DNA of 42,332 bases. It comes from a virus. The DNA lies in IMG/VR virus record IMGVR_UViG_3300030012_000143, positions 1-42,332 of that record; one strand, written 5' to 3'. The notes below the pieces were generated by a model that was not told the DNA's origin, searched no databases, and was given only the letters and a program-made list of their open reading frames with translations. The stretch's first letter is position 1; every line of letters begins with the position of its first letter. This document shows, in pieces, positions 7,253-15,109 of this stretch. The position numbers were made by a program, and so were the translations under genes.

Positions 7253-7682
7253 ACTTTTTTGGTTACTTTTATTAGCATTACCTATAAGAACTCTTGCTGC
7301 TCCTGTCGTCCCTCAGTTCCGTAGTGGGTCGAGTACACAAAGTTCAACCTCGCAAAGTGTAATTAATGAAACTATCACATCGCATCAATATAATTCAGGG
7401 TTCACGTATTCAGCTTCAGGCCATAACATCGAATCTGCTGATCTTGATGGTTACATCAATCCTTCAACGACTGCTGGCACAAGTCAAACTCTCGGTGGTG
7501 TGCAATTTTCATGGACAAGCCCGACTCTCGAATCTGTGCCTAGATGGAAAATAGTCAACTCTGGGCAAAGTTTTTCTTTAGTAGAATCTCTTCAAGGTGC
7601 TGGCCTCTCAAACGTGACCACAATAAATCGGACTATAACAACAACAACTACCACAGAAACCACCTCTGTCTTTGGGCAATAA
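7245..7682 (+). CDS. Secreted Ser/Thr-rich protein 2
   Basis: 145 aa. The start is a TTG at 7245 overlapping the previous TAG. The leader MTRLFWLLLLALPIRTLAAP is a signal peptide, cleaved near TLA-AP. The mature domain is Ser/Thr-rich (SSTQSSTSQSVINETITSH) and ends in a threonine run (TITTTTTTETTSVFGQ). It resembles its upstream neighbour in composition and may be a paralogue. Confidence 0.6.
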   Translation: MTRLFWLLLLALPIRTLAAPVVPQFRSGSSTQSSTSQSVINETITSHQYNSGFTYSASGHNIESADLDGYINPSTTAGTSQTLGGVQFSWTSPTLESVPRWKIVNSGQSFSLVESLQGAGLSNVTTINRTITTTTTTETTSVFGQ

Positions 7683-8257
7683 TTTTATTTTTTATACCTG
7701 TAAAAGTTTCAGCTAATACCACTGTGGCTAGTCCCAGTAGTAATGCGCAAGGAGTCGTCAATAATAATGCAACCATGATAACTCCATCTTCACTGCCACA
7801 AAACAGATATTCACAAGGTATTGTTTGTACCTCGCCTAGTTTGACAATCACCCCATATTTAACAGATGCATGGAGTTTCAATAGACCCATAGAAACAGTG
7901 ACTAGACAAAATATTTACGATGAAGATACTGGTGAAATTAAATATATACAAGAAACACCACGATTTGAAAAAGATAATTACAATCTGAATTATGGTATTT
8001 CTATGCAATTTAATATTCCACTTGGCAAAGGTGGTGAATTATGCCAAAAAGCTGCAAAGGTAAATATAGAAGCACAAGAATTATTAATAGCGAAAACGAA
8101 AATGGAAATGGAACTATATAGATTAAAAATATGTGGAGAGCAAGCGCGGTTAGGAGTAGTTTTTATAGGGAAGTATCAGGTAAATTGCGATGGAATAAAA
8201 TTAATTACACAACCTAATCAAGTATTGCCACACACACATAAATTAAAGACAAAATAG
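7544..8257 (+). CDS. Secreted protein 3, start uncertain
   Basis: The open frame begins with an ATG at 7544 inside the previous gene, but the first 45 residues look like out-of-frame coding. The credible protein starts near 7679, where a signal-like stretch appears (ILFFIPVKVSA, then NTTVASPSSN). No ATG, GTG or TTG lies there; only ATA (7679) or ATT (7682) could initiate. Expression may need a rare start, frameshifting from the upstream gene, or the long leader. The mature part is about 180 aa with PRFEKDNYNLNYGISMQFNIP, a lone helix KVNIEAQELLIAKTKMEMEL and several cysteines. Confidence 0.55.
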   Translation: MENSQLWAKFFFSRISSRCWPLKRDHNKSDYNNNNYHRNHLCLWAIILFFIPVKVSANTTVASPSSNAQGVVNNNATMITPSSLPQNRYSQGIVCTSPSLTITPYLTDAWSFNRPIETVTRQNIYDEDTGEIKYIQETPRFEKDNYNLNYGISMQFNIPLGKGGELCQKAAKVNIEAQELLIAKTKMEMELYRLKICGEQARLGVVFIGKYQVNCDGIKLITQPNQVLPHTHKLKTK

Positions 8258-8258
8258 T

Positions 8259-8290
8259 GGGCAAGTCAACGAACCAAGTTTTTCCTGCCC
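8259..8290. terminator. Candidate bidirectional terminator between convergent genes
   Basis: GGGCAAG (8259-8265) pairs with CCTGCCC (8284-8290) with one G-U pair, leaving an 18-nt loop. It occupies the 37-bp gap between the plus-strand secreted set and the end of the long minus-strand run. T-runs on both sides are broken (TAAATTATTTT on plus; ACTATTTTG on minus), so efficiency is uncertain. Confidence 0.4.
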
Positions 8291-8294
8291 TAAA

Positions 8295-8936
8295 TTATTT
8301 TACGTCTTTTTTCTTTTTTGTGACTTTTTTCACTATTTGTTTTACAAGTGGTTTGACTGCATTAAGTAATAATGGAGTACTGGCAGCAACCAAGCCAATA
8401 ACAGCAGTAGATACAATAGTAGAAACTTCTGGAATGTACTGATCTTTGAATGCGACGTTCTCATAAATCGTTATACACTCAATTCCATCATCACCTCTTT
8501 TATGACCAGTGACACGCTCTAGCCTTTTTTCGTTACGAAAATCTCCTACCCTCTGATCTGAATTTGATGGGCATTCAGGTATTTCTATCTCTTCTTTTTC
8601 TTTAGGAGTATTGATAGGTGGTTCAGTGCCTTCTGGCATAGGTGGTGGATCATTAGACACTGGTAAATCTTCTGTTATAACTAGCTGGTCTGGTCTGTAG
8701 TCCATTGGGAAAAAGCTAGGAAATACAGCGCTACAAGTTGTAAAAACTCCGTTCGGATCATCAAGCAATAATTGTGAATTTCCTGTATTTTTTATATCTC
8801 TGTGTTGATATGTACAGCCTGCCACATCTATTTGCAGATCTTGAACTATCGGCAATAAAGGTATAGGAGTATATATTTCTGGAACATGAATTTGTGGTAC
8901 CTGAATTGTACGAATAGCTATTTCAGGTATTTCCAT
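8295..8936 (-). CDS. Membrane-anchored protein with Pro-rich middle, unknown
   Basis: 213 aa. The N-terminal part has repeating Ile/Pro motifs (MEIPEIAIRTIQVPQIHVPE), then a conserved-looking block (GCTYQHRD, NSQLLLDDPNGVFTTC) with two cysteines. A proline-rich acidic linker follows, then one membrane helix near 180-197 (STIVSTAVIGLVAASTPLLL) and a very basic end (KKVTKKKKDVK). From memory, similar proteins occur in marine cyanophages; no function is known. It is the last gene of the long leftward run and partner of the membrane protein at 8937. Confidence 0.65.
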   Translation of the reverse strand: MEIPEIAIRTIQVPQIHVPEIYTPIPLLPIVQDLQIDVAGCTYQHRDIKNTGNSQLLLDDPNGVFTTCSAVFPSFFPMDYRPDQLVITEDLPVSNDPPPMPEGTEPPINTPKEKEEIEIPECPSNSDQRVGDFRNEKRLERVTGHKRGDDGIECITIYENVAFKDQYIPEVSTIVSTAVIGLVAASTPLLLNAVKPLVKQIVKKVTKKKKDVK

Positions 8937-9155
8937 CTATTTTTTTGGCAAAGGAAATGGCTGTGTTGTTTCTGGTATTGCGTTGTCTAATACTTTAGGC
9001 ATTAAAGTTGACACATTATCCAAGACTTCATTCATAACTCTAGTTTTGAACTGTTCTGAAGTAACAAATTTGTAAGCATAGTATGCTGTGCCACTCATTG
9101 AAGCTACCATAATGAATGAGACGATACTTAAAACGTTTGCAATTTTATTAAACAT
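8937..9155 (-). CDS. Small membrane-anchored protein, cyanophage-like
   Basis: 72 aa from ATG 9155 (MFNKIANVLSIVSFIMVASM); an upstream in-frame start at 9194 would add 13 residues. It has one membrane helix at about 8-28, then an amphipathic helix (MNEVLDNVSTLMPKVLDN) and a Pro-rich end (TQPFPLPKK). It looks like small proteins of marine cyanophages, recalled but not checked. It is directly coupled to the 213-aa gene downstream. Lysis or envelope function is possible but unproven. Confidence 0.6.
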   Translation of the reverse strand: MFNKIANVLSIVSFIMVASMSGTAYYAYKFVTSEQFKTRVMNEVLDNVSTLMPKVLDNAIPETTQPFPLPKK

Positions 9156-9285
9156 GATTAAAGAAGCCTTTTTGAAAGCATTAATTCCTGTCACTATTAT
9201 AACTTTCTGTGGTATATGCGCATTGGCACCACTTTATATAGGATTAGGAATTATGACTAAATCAAATGTTATGAGACAAAATTAA
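9154..9285 (+). CDS. Possible 43-aa membrane microprotein
   Basis: ATG at 9154 shares the CATG palindrome with the opposite gene's start. The frame reads MIKEAFLKALIPVTIITF and contains one membrane helix, ending VMRQN. No Shine-Dalgarno is visible. It would be an isolated plus-strand gene in a minus-strand run, so it may be fortuitous, although the 5' part of the interval has no other coding use. Confidence 0.35.
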   Translation: MIKEAFLKALIPVTIITFCGICALAPLYIGLGIMTKSNVMRQN

Positions 9286-9459
9286 CTTTTTTTCTTTTCT
9301 GGTTTTTCTTGTGCTTCTTTTTGTGCAGCGCGATCCTGTAATATTGCCTTAATTTCTATGATTCTTTGTTTACATTGAGTTTGTATCTCAACTGCCTTGT
9401 TATGTTGTTCAACTTTTAATTCCATTTCAGCCTGTAGCTGTTCGTCTGTAAAATACATA
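9282..9459 (-). pseudogene. Small coiled-coil gene split by a one-base frameshift
   Basis: From ATG 9459 the frame reads MYFTDEQLQAEMEIKS and stops. One base out of frame, coding-like sequence continues (KVEQHNKAVEIQTQCKQRII, ending EKPEKKKS) to TAA at 9282. The interval is 178 bases, one more than a multiple of three. Removing one A at about 9421-9423 (GAAATTA to GAATTA) would give a continuous 58-aa charged helix. This is a sequencing error, a real mutation or a programmed shift. Confidence 0.55.
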
Positions 9460-9492
9460 ATTTGCGAGGTTTTTTTTATTATAGCTTTTTTG

Positions 9493-10062
9493 TCAGCTTT
9501 GAATTAATCCCCAAGTTGTAGCTATATATTTTTCTACACCTATTGGCTGATTTCCTCGATGAGTATGTGTATAGCCTGAAGGAAAAATAATATAACGACC
9601 TTGTACAGCTTTAATTCTTTTATTCAAATATAAGAACTCAGTTTCTCCGCCATCTTCAACAGTGTTTAAATATGCTTGTACAACCAAAAATCTATTTGCA
9701 GTTAATATTGATTGATTTTCATAATGCCAATGATGGTATCCGCCACAGGGTATAATTTTTTTTATTTTTATATCGTAAAAGGCAAAATTACTATCAGCTA
9801 AAATTGTATAAGCATTAAAATATTGCTCTAAAGCACGTTCAAGACCTGACATAAAAATACTAGAAGTTTCAAACTGACCTACCTTGAAGTCCCAAGACAG
9901 AAATGCTTCCTCCATGTCGCCTTCGTGTTTTTTTATATTTTTAAAATATGTATGTCCTTGTTGTTTTAATTTTTCAAAATAATCAATACAGTGTTCTGAT
10001 TCAGCGCTAGACAAAATATTGTCATAAACACCGATAAAATCATTAGTAGTGAGTGTGTTCAT
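9493..10062 (-). CDS. 2OG-Fe(II) dioxygenase (prolyl-4-hydroxylase-like)
   Basis: 189 aa. The double-stranded beta-helix core shows iron ligands His113 and Glu115 (HWHYE), distal His168 (THTHRGN) and Lys178 (VEKYIATTW), the usual 2-oxoglutarate contact about ten residues on. DGGETEFLYL near 137-146 is typical of P4H-like enzymes (GGET motif). Such enzymes are common in marine phages and may hydroxylate a protein side chain; the target is unknown. It follows the tail genes and a small membrane protein, so a late host- or virion-modifying role is possible. Confidence 0.8.
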   Translation of the reverse strand: MNTLTTNDFIGVYDNILSSAESEHCIDYFEKLKQQGHTYFKNIKKHEGDMEEAFLSWDFKVGQFETSSIFMSGLERALEQYFNAYTILADSNFAFYDIKIKKIIPCGGYHHWHYENQSILTANRFLVVQAYLNTVEDGGETEFLYLNKRIKAVQGRYIIFPSGYTHTHRGNQPIGVEKYIATTWGLIQS

Positions 10063-10207
10063 CTTCTGTTAATTCTTGTCTTTGTTCTATTTGTATTTCT
10101 TCTTCAGCGTGGTATCCGTGACCTAACATTGTAGAAACATTCAAAGATAAAACTGTCAGTGTTAAAAATGCAATAAATCTCACGATTTTATTAGTATCTA
10201 ATTTCAT
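10043..10207 (-). CDS. 54-aa membrane protein with His/Glu-rich tail
   Basis: ATG at 10207; the stop lies 20 bp inside the dioxygenase gene. The N-terminus MKLDTNKIVRFIAFLTLTVL has a basic start and one membrane or signal segment, followed by STMLGHGYHAEEEIQIEQ and an end HTHY. It fills the gap between tail chaperone and dioxygenase. The histidines might bind metal; this is speculative. Confidence 0.5.
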   Translation of the reverse strand: MKLDTNKIVRFIAFLTLTVLSLNVSTMLGHGYHAEEEIQIEQRQELTEDEHTHY

Positions 10208-10212
10208 TATAC

Positions 10213-10677
10213 TTATGCGGGTGGAGTTGGGTAATCAGAATGAGTTTTATCCTTAACAAGTTCTTCATAAGTTGCTGTTTTAGTTGTTGGCATATCTCTT
10301 AATTTTTGCCTATAAACTCTCCATTCTTCTTTTTTAGCATCTGATAATTTATTATCTGAATTTTGTGTCCAATCACATTCTGTTAAAAGATAACTTCTTA
10401 TTTCTTTAAACATCACGTCCCAGTCTGTTCTTAGTTCAATAGTAGTTTCCAAAATGTATTTATCTTTTGCAGTTTGCCAATCTGTCAAAACTTGGTTGTA
10501 AGGAGTAATATCTGTAATTTCAAGATTAGGAGTGTCATCTTGGTATTCGATTTCTCCTTTAGTGTCATACCATTGAATTGCGTTAATATTTTTATCTATA
10601 TAATCTAAATTTTCGACAAAATAGCCTTCTTCATCTTTTGCTACATACTTGTCCTCAACAACAACACATAATCTCAT
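10213..10677 (-). CDS. Tail fibre assembly chaperone (Phage_tail_APC-like)
   Basis: 154 aa. The C-terminal half carries the chaperone signature: a helix, then LLTECDWTQNSD, then EEWRVYRQKLRDMPTT. This pattern (DWTQ...W..YRq.LRD) defines the phage tail assembly chaperone family PF16778, which helps fibre trimerisation or attachment. It lies two genes downstream of the large fibre gene, the usual location. Its N-terminal half is beta-rich and variable. Confidence 0.75.
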   Translation of the reverse strand: MRLCVVVEDKYVAKDEEGYFVENLDYIDKNINAIQWYDTKGEIEYQDDTPNLEITDITPYNQVLTDWQTAKDKYILETTIELRTDWDVMFKEIRSYLLTECDWTQNSDNKLSDAKKEEWRVYRQKLRDMPTTKTATYEELVKDKTHSDYPTPPA

Positions 10678-10678
10678 T

Positions 10679-10981
10679 TTAGCCCTCCAAAAAATTTTCC
10701 ATGTCTACGTTAGTTATTTTAGTCGGCTCTTGTACTATTGGCATATCCATTCTCTTAACCATTTCATTTCTGAAAGATTCTACAGCAGCACCACTCATTC
10801 TTGTGCTTTGTGAATTTTCTATTGCAAGCATAGGAAGCCAAGCTACTGCACAAGCCCACTCTTCAACTTCTTTACCTGTTTGTGGGTGATGCCCCATTAC
10901 TTTTGTAAACCACGCACATTTCAAACCTATACATTCTTGTTTCATAAGGGGACAAAAATCACCATTTTCAACTTTAATCAT
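10679..10981 (-). CDS. Cys-containing small protein of the fibre module
   Basis: 100 aa with four cysteines: CPLMKQECIGLKCAWF at 10-25 and WACAVAWLP at about 42-50. This spacing could hold zinc or an iron-sulfur cluster. The second half is helical (GAAVESFRNEMVKRM). I recall similar small proteins near fibres in marine phages, with no known function. It is coupled to the fibre gene, with a one-base overlap. Confidence 0.6.
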   Translation of the reverse strand: MIKVENGDFCPLMKQECIGLKCAWFTKVMGHHPQTGKEVEEWACAVAWLPMLAIENSQSTRMSGAAVESFRNEMVKRMDMPIVQEPTKITNVDMENFLEG

Positions 10982-13542
10982 TAGTCTTTTTGTGCAATAA
11001 TAACGTCTAAATATCTAACTGCCAAGTTTATAGAAGTTCCTGAAAAAGAGTGGTTATGGGCAGATCCGCTAAAAGAGTGACTGTGTGCGTTAATAGAGTG
11101 ACTATGTGCATTAATCGAGTGGCTATGTGAGTTTATAGAGTGACTATGCGCTGATCCGCTAAATCCATGATTATGTGCCTGCGTACTACCAGAGTTTGAT
11201 GTCCAAGATTTATCAGACTGTGCATAAGGATTTCCGGGATCGTATCTCGCTCCGGGATAATTTACACCACCAGCATTATTTTGTGCCATACCGTACCAGC
11301 CGTTAGCCATATCGTGAATGTTTCTGTCTCCACCTATATGTTTGTGTGATGGCATACGACCTGTTGATAACGTATGGTTACTTACTGAACCGCCTTGCGT
11401 TGCATTATTTGTATTATTTCCTCCGCTATTTGTATTATTTCCTCCATTATTTGTATTATTTCCTCCGTTTGCGATTGAACCGCCTTGAGTTGTATTCGCA
11501 ATCGAACCAGAAACACCTCTACTTGCAAAAGCAGATGTAAAATCTACAGAACCGCCAGAACTAGCAGAACCAGAAACTACTCTTAATGCTCTTTGGTTTG
11601 TGTCACTTGTGTCTTTAGTCCAACCTGTAGGTGCAGATGTTTGCTGAAATATCATGCGAGTGCCTGATGGAAATGCTTCGATATTTGGTTTATTCGTTAA
11701 ATTATTGTAGTTAAGGTAATGAGATCCCTGTTGCCCATCTAATAAGTCTGCATCTAGCCCGCTGCCCGCTCCGTCATTGCCTGCCCTCCAGTACGGATCG
11801 CCAGTACCAGCACTACCATGATAAATTTGACCACTATTTGCAATCCAAGTTCTATCAGTTCCGTCTTGTCTAAATTGTACAATTCTATTTGAATTACTAT
11901 TTGCAACTATATACCAGCGGTTAGAATGTGCCTGTATTTTTAAAGTTGAAGATCCCGGATTTCCTGTCCAACTTGAGCTACCATTAGACCTAATGTCTGA
12001 GCTAGTTATTGTTACAGCACCAGCACCACCTGTAAAAGTATAGTCCCCTTGCATTGTGTCGCTTTGATCTGACCTTACAAACTGGCTTGAATCTATGCCG
12101 TCTAAAGAAGCTGCGTTACCACCATCAGACGCCCCTGCAAGTGCAGCTGAAGTAATATAGCCAGCTCCATTTGTTAATTGATTATTATTTGTTGGAATAG
12201 TTGGTGTATTAGAAAAATTATTGTAATTGAGATAATGTGACCCTTGTTGTCCGTCTAATAAATCTGCATCTAGGCCAGATCCTGACCCATCATTTCCAGT
12301 GTGAAATACTGTATCTCCAGAACTTGCATATATATTTCCAGTTGCTTCAATATCTCCGACAACTTTAACAACAGTTCTTGTTTCCGTACCTTCAAATAGC
12401 CACCCGTCATTACTATTTCCACCTGTAGTAGTAACTTGTCCATCTCCATGTTTGTAGGTTATTGTTCCATTTTGTGAATAACTACCGCCAGAATGATCGC
12501 TGAAATTAATCTTTGCACCAACAGCGTTAGTACTTGATCTGATTCTAAGTCCACCATCCTTAACAATGGTTAACAGCCCTGTTATTGTGTCATCAGCATC
12601 AGACCTTACAAAACTACCTGATGAAATACCATCTAAAGTGTCAGCGTCTAGCCCTGACCCCGATCCATCTACAGTTTTCAGTAAATTAAGTATTTCACTA
12701 GCTGACTGATCGGCTGTAGCACCATTTTCTACGTTTATCATTGATCTTACATCTGCAGCAGTTAATTGCTCTGGGTTTCCGCCACTTGAACCAGTTCTTC
12801 CGATAATACGATTACCGCTTATGTCTTGAATTTTTGTAAAATCAACAGCGTTGTTCGCTATATTACCAGTCGCAACAGATGTTAAAAACCCTGCCCCGTT
12901 TGTAAGTTGATTTGTATTAGTTACGTTTGTTGCCCCACTAGCAATTCCATTTAATTTTGAATGATCTGCGTCTGTAAATACGTTACTGTCAGATGCAGCC
13001 TCTACAGCAGCCCTGACTTGTGCGTTGGATAGTTGAGTATCAGTAGGAGTAGCCCACGCTAAATTACCATTGGAATCTGTTTTTAGAAATTTTCCATTCT
13101 GTATATCAGAAGGAAGAGTTAATGTATAACTTTGTGACGCGCTATGAGGTGGAGATTTTATTTTTACTCCATGACTATTTTCCGCGCAGTTAAGTTGGAT
13201 ATAGCCTTCTGAAACTCCTGAAGTACCTTTGACAATTATTCCAGCTTCTGAAGATGTTGATATTAAATTTAATTTATCTCTTGTTATCGCACCATTAGCT
13301 ATTTTTGCAGTTGAGACAACACCATTATCAATGGTTAATGTGTCTCCTGTGTTGCTAACTACAATGTCTCCTTTGTCTCCGTCAGATAAACCCCCGCCAC
13401 CAGATACTTTTGCTACATTTCCATTATCTTTTAAAAAAAATAATTCGCCCGTATCAGTCCTAACAGCTGGTTCTCCTAAAACAAGATCACTTGCTGTAGG
13501 ATCGCTACCGCTTGCTCTTTTTAACCGAATCTGATTAGCCAT
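10981..13542 (-). CDS. Large tail fibre with HxH metal-binding tip
   Basis: 853 aa. It begins MANQIRLKRASGSDPTASDL, a virion-attachment-type start shared with the neighbouring fibre. The shaft has repeats such as GSGLDADLLDGQQGSHYLNY (twice, plus a divergent third copy). Near 630 comes the common tip entry GTRMIFQQTSAPTGWTKD, then a Gly/Asn repeat (GGNNTNNGG), then a His-rich end with six HxH motifs between about 790 and 831 (SHSHSINAHSHSINAHSH). In T4 gp37, HxH motifs bind iron in the receptor-binding needle. The start has a strong AGGAGGT ribosome site. Likely receptor-binding protein. Confidence 0.82.
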   Translation of the reverse strand: MANQIRLKRASGSDPTASDLVLGEPAVRTDTGELFFLKDNGNVAKVSGGGGLSDGDKGDIVVSNTGDTLTIDNGVVSTAKIANGAITRDKLNLISTSSEAGIIVKGTSGVSEGYIQLNCAENSHGVKIKSPPHSASQSYTLTLPSDIQNGKFLKTDSNGNLAWATPTDTQLSNAQVRAAVEAASDSNVFTDADHSKLNGIASGATNVTNTNQLTNGAGFLTSVATGNIANNAVDFTKIQDISGNRIIGRTGSSGGNPEQLTAADVRSMINVENGATADQSASEILNLLKTVDGSGSGLDADTLDGISSGSFVRSDADDTITGLLTIVKDGGLRIRSSTNAVGAKINFSDHSGGSYSQNGTITYKHGDGQVTTTGGNSNDGWLFEGTETRTVVKVVGDIEATGNIYASSGDTVFHTGNDGSGSGLDADLLDGQQGSHYLNYNNFSNTPTIPTNNNQLTNGAGYITSAALAGASDGGNAASLDGIDSSQFVRSDQSDTMQGDYTFTGGAGAVTITSSDIRSNGSSSWTGNPGSSTLKIQAHSNRWYIVANSNSNRIVQFRQDGTDRTWIANSGQIYHGSAGTGDPYWRAGNDGAGSGLDADLLDGQQGSHYLNYNNLTNKPNIEAFPSGTRMIFQQTSAPTGWTKDTSDTNQRALRVVSGSASSGGSVDFTSAFASRGVSGSIANTTQGGSIANGGNNTNNGGNNTNSGGNNTNNATQGGSVSNHTLSTGRMPSHKHIGGDRNIHDMANGWYGMAQNNAGGVNYPGARYDPGNPYAQSDKSWTSNSGSTQAHNHGFSGSAHSHSINSHSHSINAHSHSINAHSHSFSGSAHNHSFSGTSINLAVRYLDVIIAQKD
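11052..11175 (-). repeat. Tandem repeats encoding HxH motifs of the fibre tip
   Basis: Near-identical 21-bp units (HSHSINA) plus flanking SGSAH variants encode six HxH motifs. Repeats of this kind can change copy number by slippage or recombination and so alter needle length or metal content. Confidence 0.7.
11399..11475 (-). repeat. 21-bp tandem repeats encoding GGNNTNN
   Basis: Three copies of a 21-bp unit (tgtattatttcctcc on the plus strand, plus linker) encode GGNNTNN/GGNNTNS repeats just before the His-rich tip. Flanking GGSIAN and TQGGS sequences are related. It is probably a flexible or triple-helical spacer, and prone to length variation. Confidence 0.65.
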
Positions 13543-13562
13543 TTGCTATAACCTCCTATGGC

Positions 13563-14870
13563 CTAATAGCTTCCCCCATCTATATTGAAGTTGGAAACAC
13601 TCTCATTTTCTAAAAACGTAACTAAGTCAGACAATGCTACTTGTTTCATAGTGCCTGCATCATTACAAATAAATCTATCAGCAGCTGCCAAAGTCGTTGA
13701 AGTTGCAGAGGTGTTGCCGTCTAAAATATTAAATTCTGTTGTTGTTACAACTGCACCATCTAATATCTGTACTTCAGCATCTGTCAAATCTGCCAGTGAG
13801 TTTGCTGTAGTTTGACCCATAGTTGCAAGTTCTGTTAACTTGTCGCTGTGTGGTTCTACGTCTGTGCCGATTACTAAACCTAAATTCGTTCTTCCAGCTG
13901 ATGCTGATGTTGCTCCTGTACCTCCATCTGCTATAGCAAGAGTTCCAGTAATTGAACTAGCGTCAAGTTTTACAGCTATTTCTGTAGACTCGATGACTAG
14001 CCCTCCATTTGCTTTCAGATCAACAGAAAGTGTATTTCCTGACTTGTCTAGACCATCAGATGCCGTTATCTGTCCAGCGCCCGAAAACTGAGCGTATGTA
14101 AGATTATTTGTACCAACAACTGCAGATCCTTTATTAGAGGTGCAGACGAACCCATTATCAGCATTAACGGAACCTTGTTCTACAAAGGTGAACATTCCTG
14201 CTGCGTCCGCACCCGCTGCTAAATCGACGGCTCTTGATGGGCTAGAGCCGACCACGTAAATACCATTTTGTGAAGCAGTGCTTTGATCTTTAACTAATAC
14301 TCGATCATTGTTTGAAAGTGTTACCCCGTCTAGCGTGTCTCCGTCATTAAGAGCTGTTGATATTGTGATATTACCAGTTGTTGCAGCTACACAAGAATCT
14401 TTTACATCTAGTCCTTGTGAAGTAGCTTCGACAAAACCGCGTGTTGCAGCGTCTTGAGTATTTACAGGATCAGCTAAATTAGTAATTGTCTGACTATTCA
14501 AAGACACTGAAGCAGTTGGTGCTGCTAATTCATTTAATTTATTTGTTCTGACACCTGTATCAAAATCTGATATTTTTGTATGCGCTACCGATGGAATATC
14601 ATCTGAAACTAATGCTCTAAACGTAGGTGCTGCAGCGCTTCCTGATGTGGGTCCACTAAGTATTGTATTAGCAGTTCTAGTTGTATCTTTATCAAAAAAC
14701 GCTCCTTTACCACCAATCTTTTCAATAGTTGTAGCAGAACCACCAGCACCGCCTGTACCCTTACCAATAAATAAAATATCTGATCCTTCTGCGTGTGCAA
14801 CTTCAGCGTTTGCAAGAGTTGTTGGTGCTGACGAACCTGTGGATCTTTTGACCCTAATTGTGTTGGCCAC
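13563..14870 (-). CDS. Tail fibre protein
   Basis: 435 aa, GTG start at 14870 sharing TAGTG with the upstream stop and preceded by GGAGGT at 8 bases. It starts MANTIRVKRSTGSSAPTTLA, paralogous to the large fibre's N-terminus. The shaft contains typical fibre patterns (NLADPVNTQDAATRGFVEA; ITGTLAIADGGTGATSASAG) and a His-poor C-terminus ending SNFNIDGGSY. That last motif is echoed at the end of the 79-aa gene upstream. Trimeric beta-structured fibre subunit. Confidence 0.78.
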   Translation of the reverse strand: MANTIRVKRSTGSSAPTTLANAEVAHAEGSDILFIGKGTGGAGGSATTIEKIGGKGAFFDKDTTRTANTILSGPTSGSAAAPTFRALVSDDIPSVAHTKISDFDTGVRTNKLNELAAPTASVSLNSQTITNLADPVNTQDAATRGFVEATSQGLDVKDSCVAATTGNITISTALNDGDTLDGVTLSNNDRVLVKDQSTASQNGIYVVGSSPSRAVDLAAGADAAGMFTFVEQGSVNADNGFVCTSNKGSAVVGTNNLTYAQFSGAGQITASDGLDKSGNTLSVDLKANGGLVIESTEIAVKLDASSITGTLAIADGGTGATSASAGRTNLGLVIGTDVEPHSDKLTELATMGQTTANSLADLTDAEVQILDGAVVTTTEFNILDGNTSATSTTLAAADRFICNDAGTMKQVALSDLVTFLENESVSNFNIDGGSY

Positions 14871-15109
14871 TAAAACGAACCTCCGTCTACTAAGTTTTCT
14901 ACAGTGCGTGTAGCATCTGCTTTAAATGTACCACTTGTTGAGTCAAAAAACACTACAGAGTTATTTACTTTAGCAGCGTCGTCTAAAACAGAGTTAGTTT
15001 GTGAAAAACTTGGTCCTTGTGGTCCCTGAGTGGCAACAGTGACTACAGTTGAAGTACCTTCATTGACTGTAACACTATTCTTTGTTTCTGTAATGTTAAC
15101 TGTTGTCAT
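14870..15109 (-). CDS. Short fibre-linker protein with collagen-like motif
   Basis: 79 aa: a beta-rich start (TVNITETKNSVTVNEGTS), a GPQGPS collagen-like turn near 29-34, then a segment like a fibre shaft, ending VENLVDGGSF. The end matches the FNIDGGSY end of the next gene. It is probably a structural linker or a truncated fibre module. Coupled on both sides (ATGA with the upstream gene, TAGTG with the downstream one). Confidence 0.6.
   Translation of the reverse strand: MTTVNITETKNSVTVNEGTSTVVTVATQGPQGPSFSQTNSVLDDAAKVNNSVVFFDSTSGTFKADATRTVENLVDGGSF

Noticed and set aside
8257-8442. Plus-strand 61-aa frame with a GTG start and a hydrophobic stretch
   Set aside because: It overlaps most of its length antisense to the end of the 213-aa gene, begins at the previous stop within a terminator-like hairpin, and its hydrophobicity mirrors the Lys-rich tail on the other strand.
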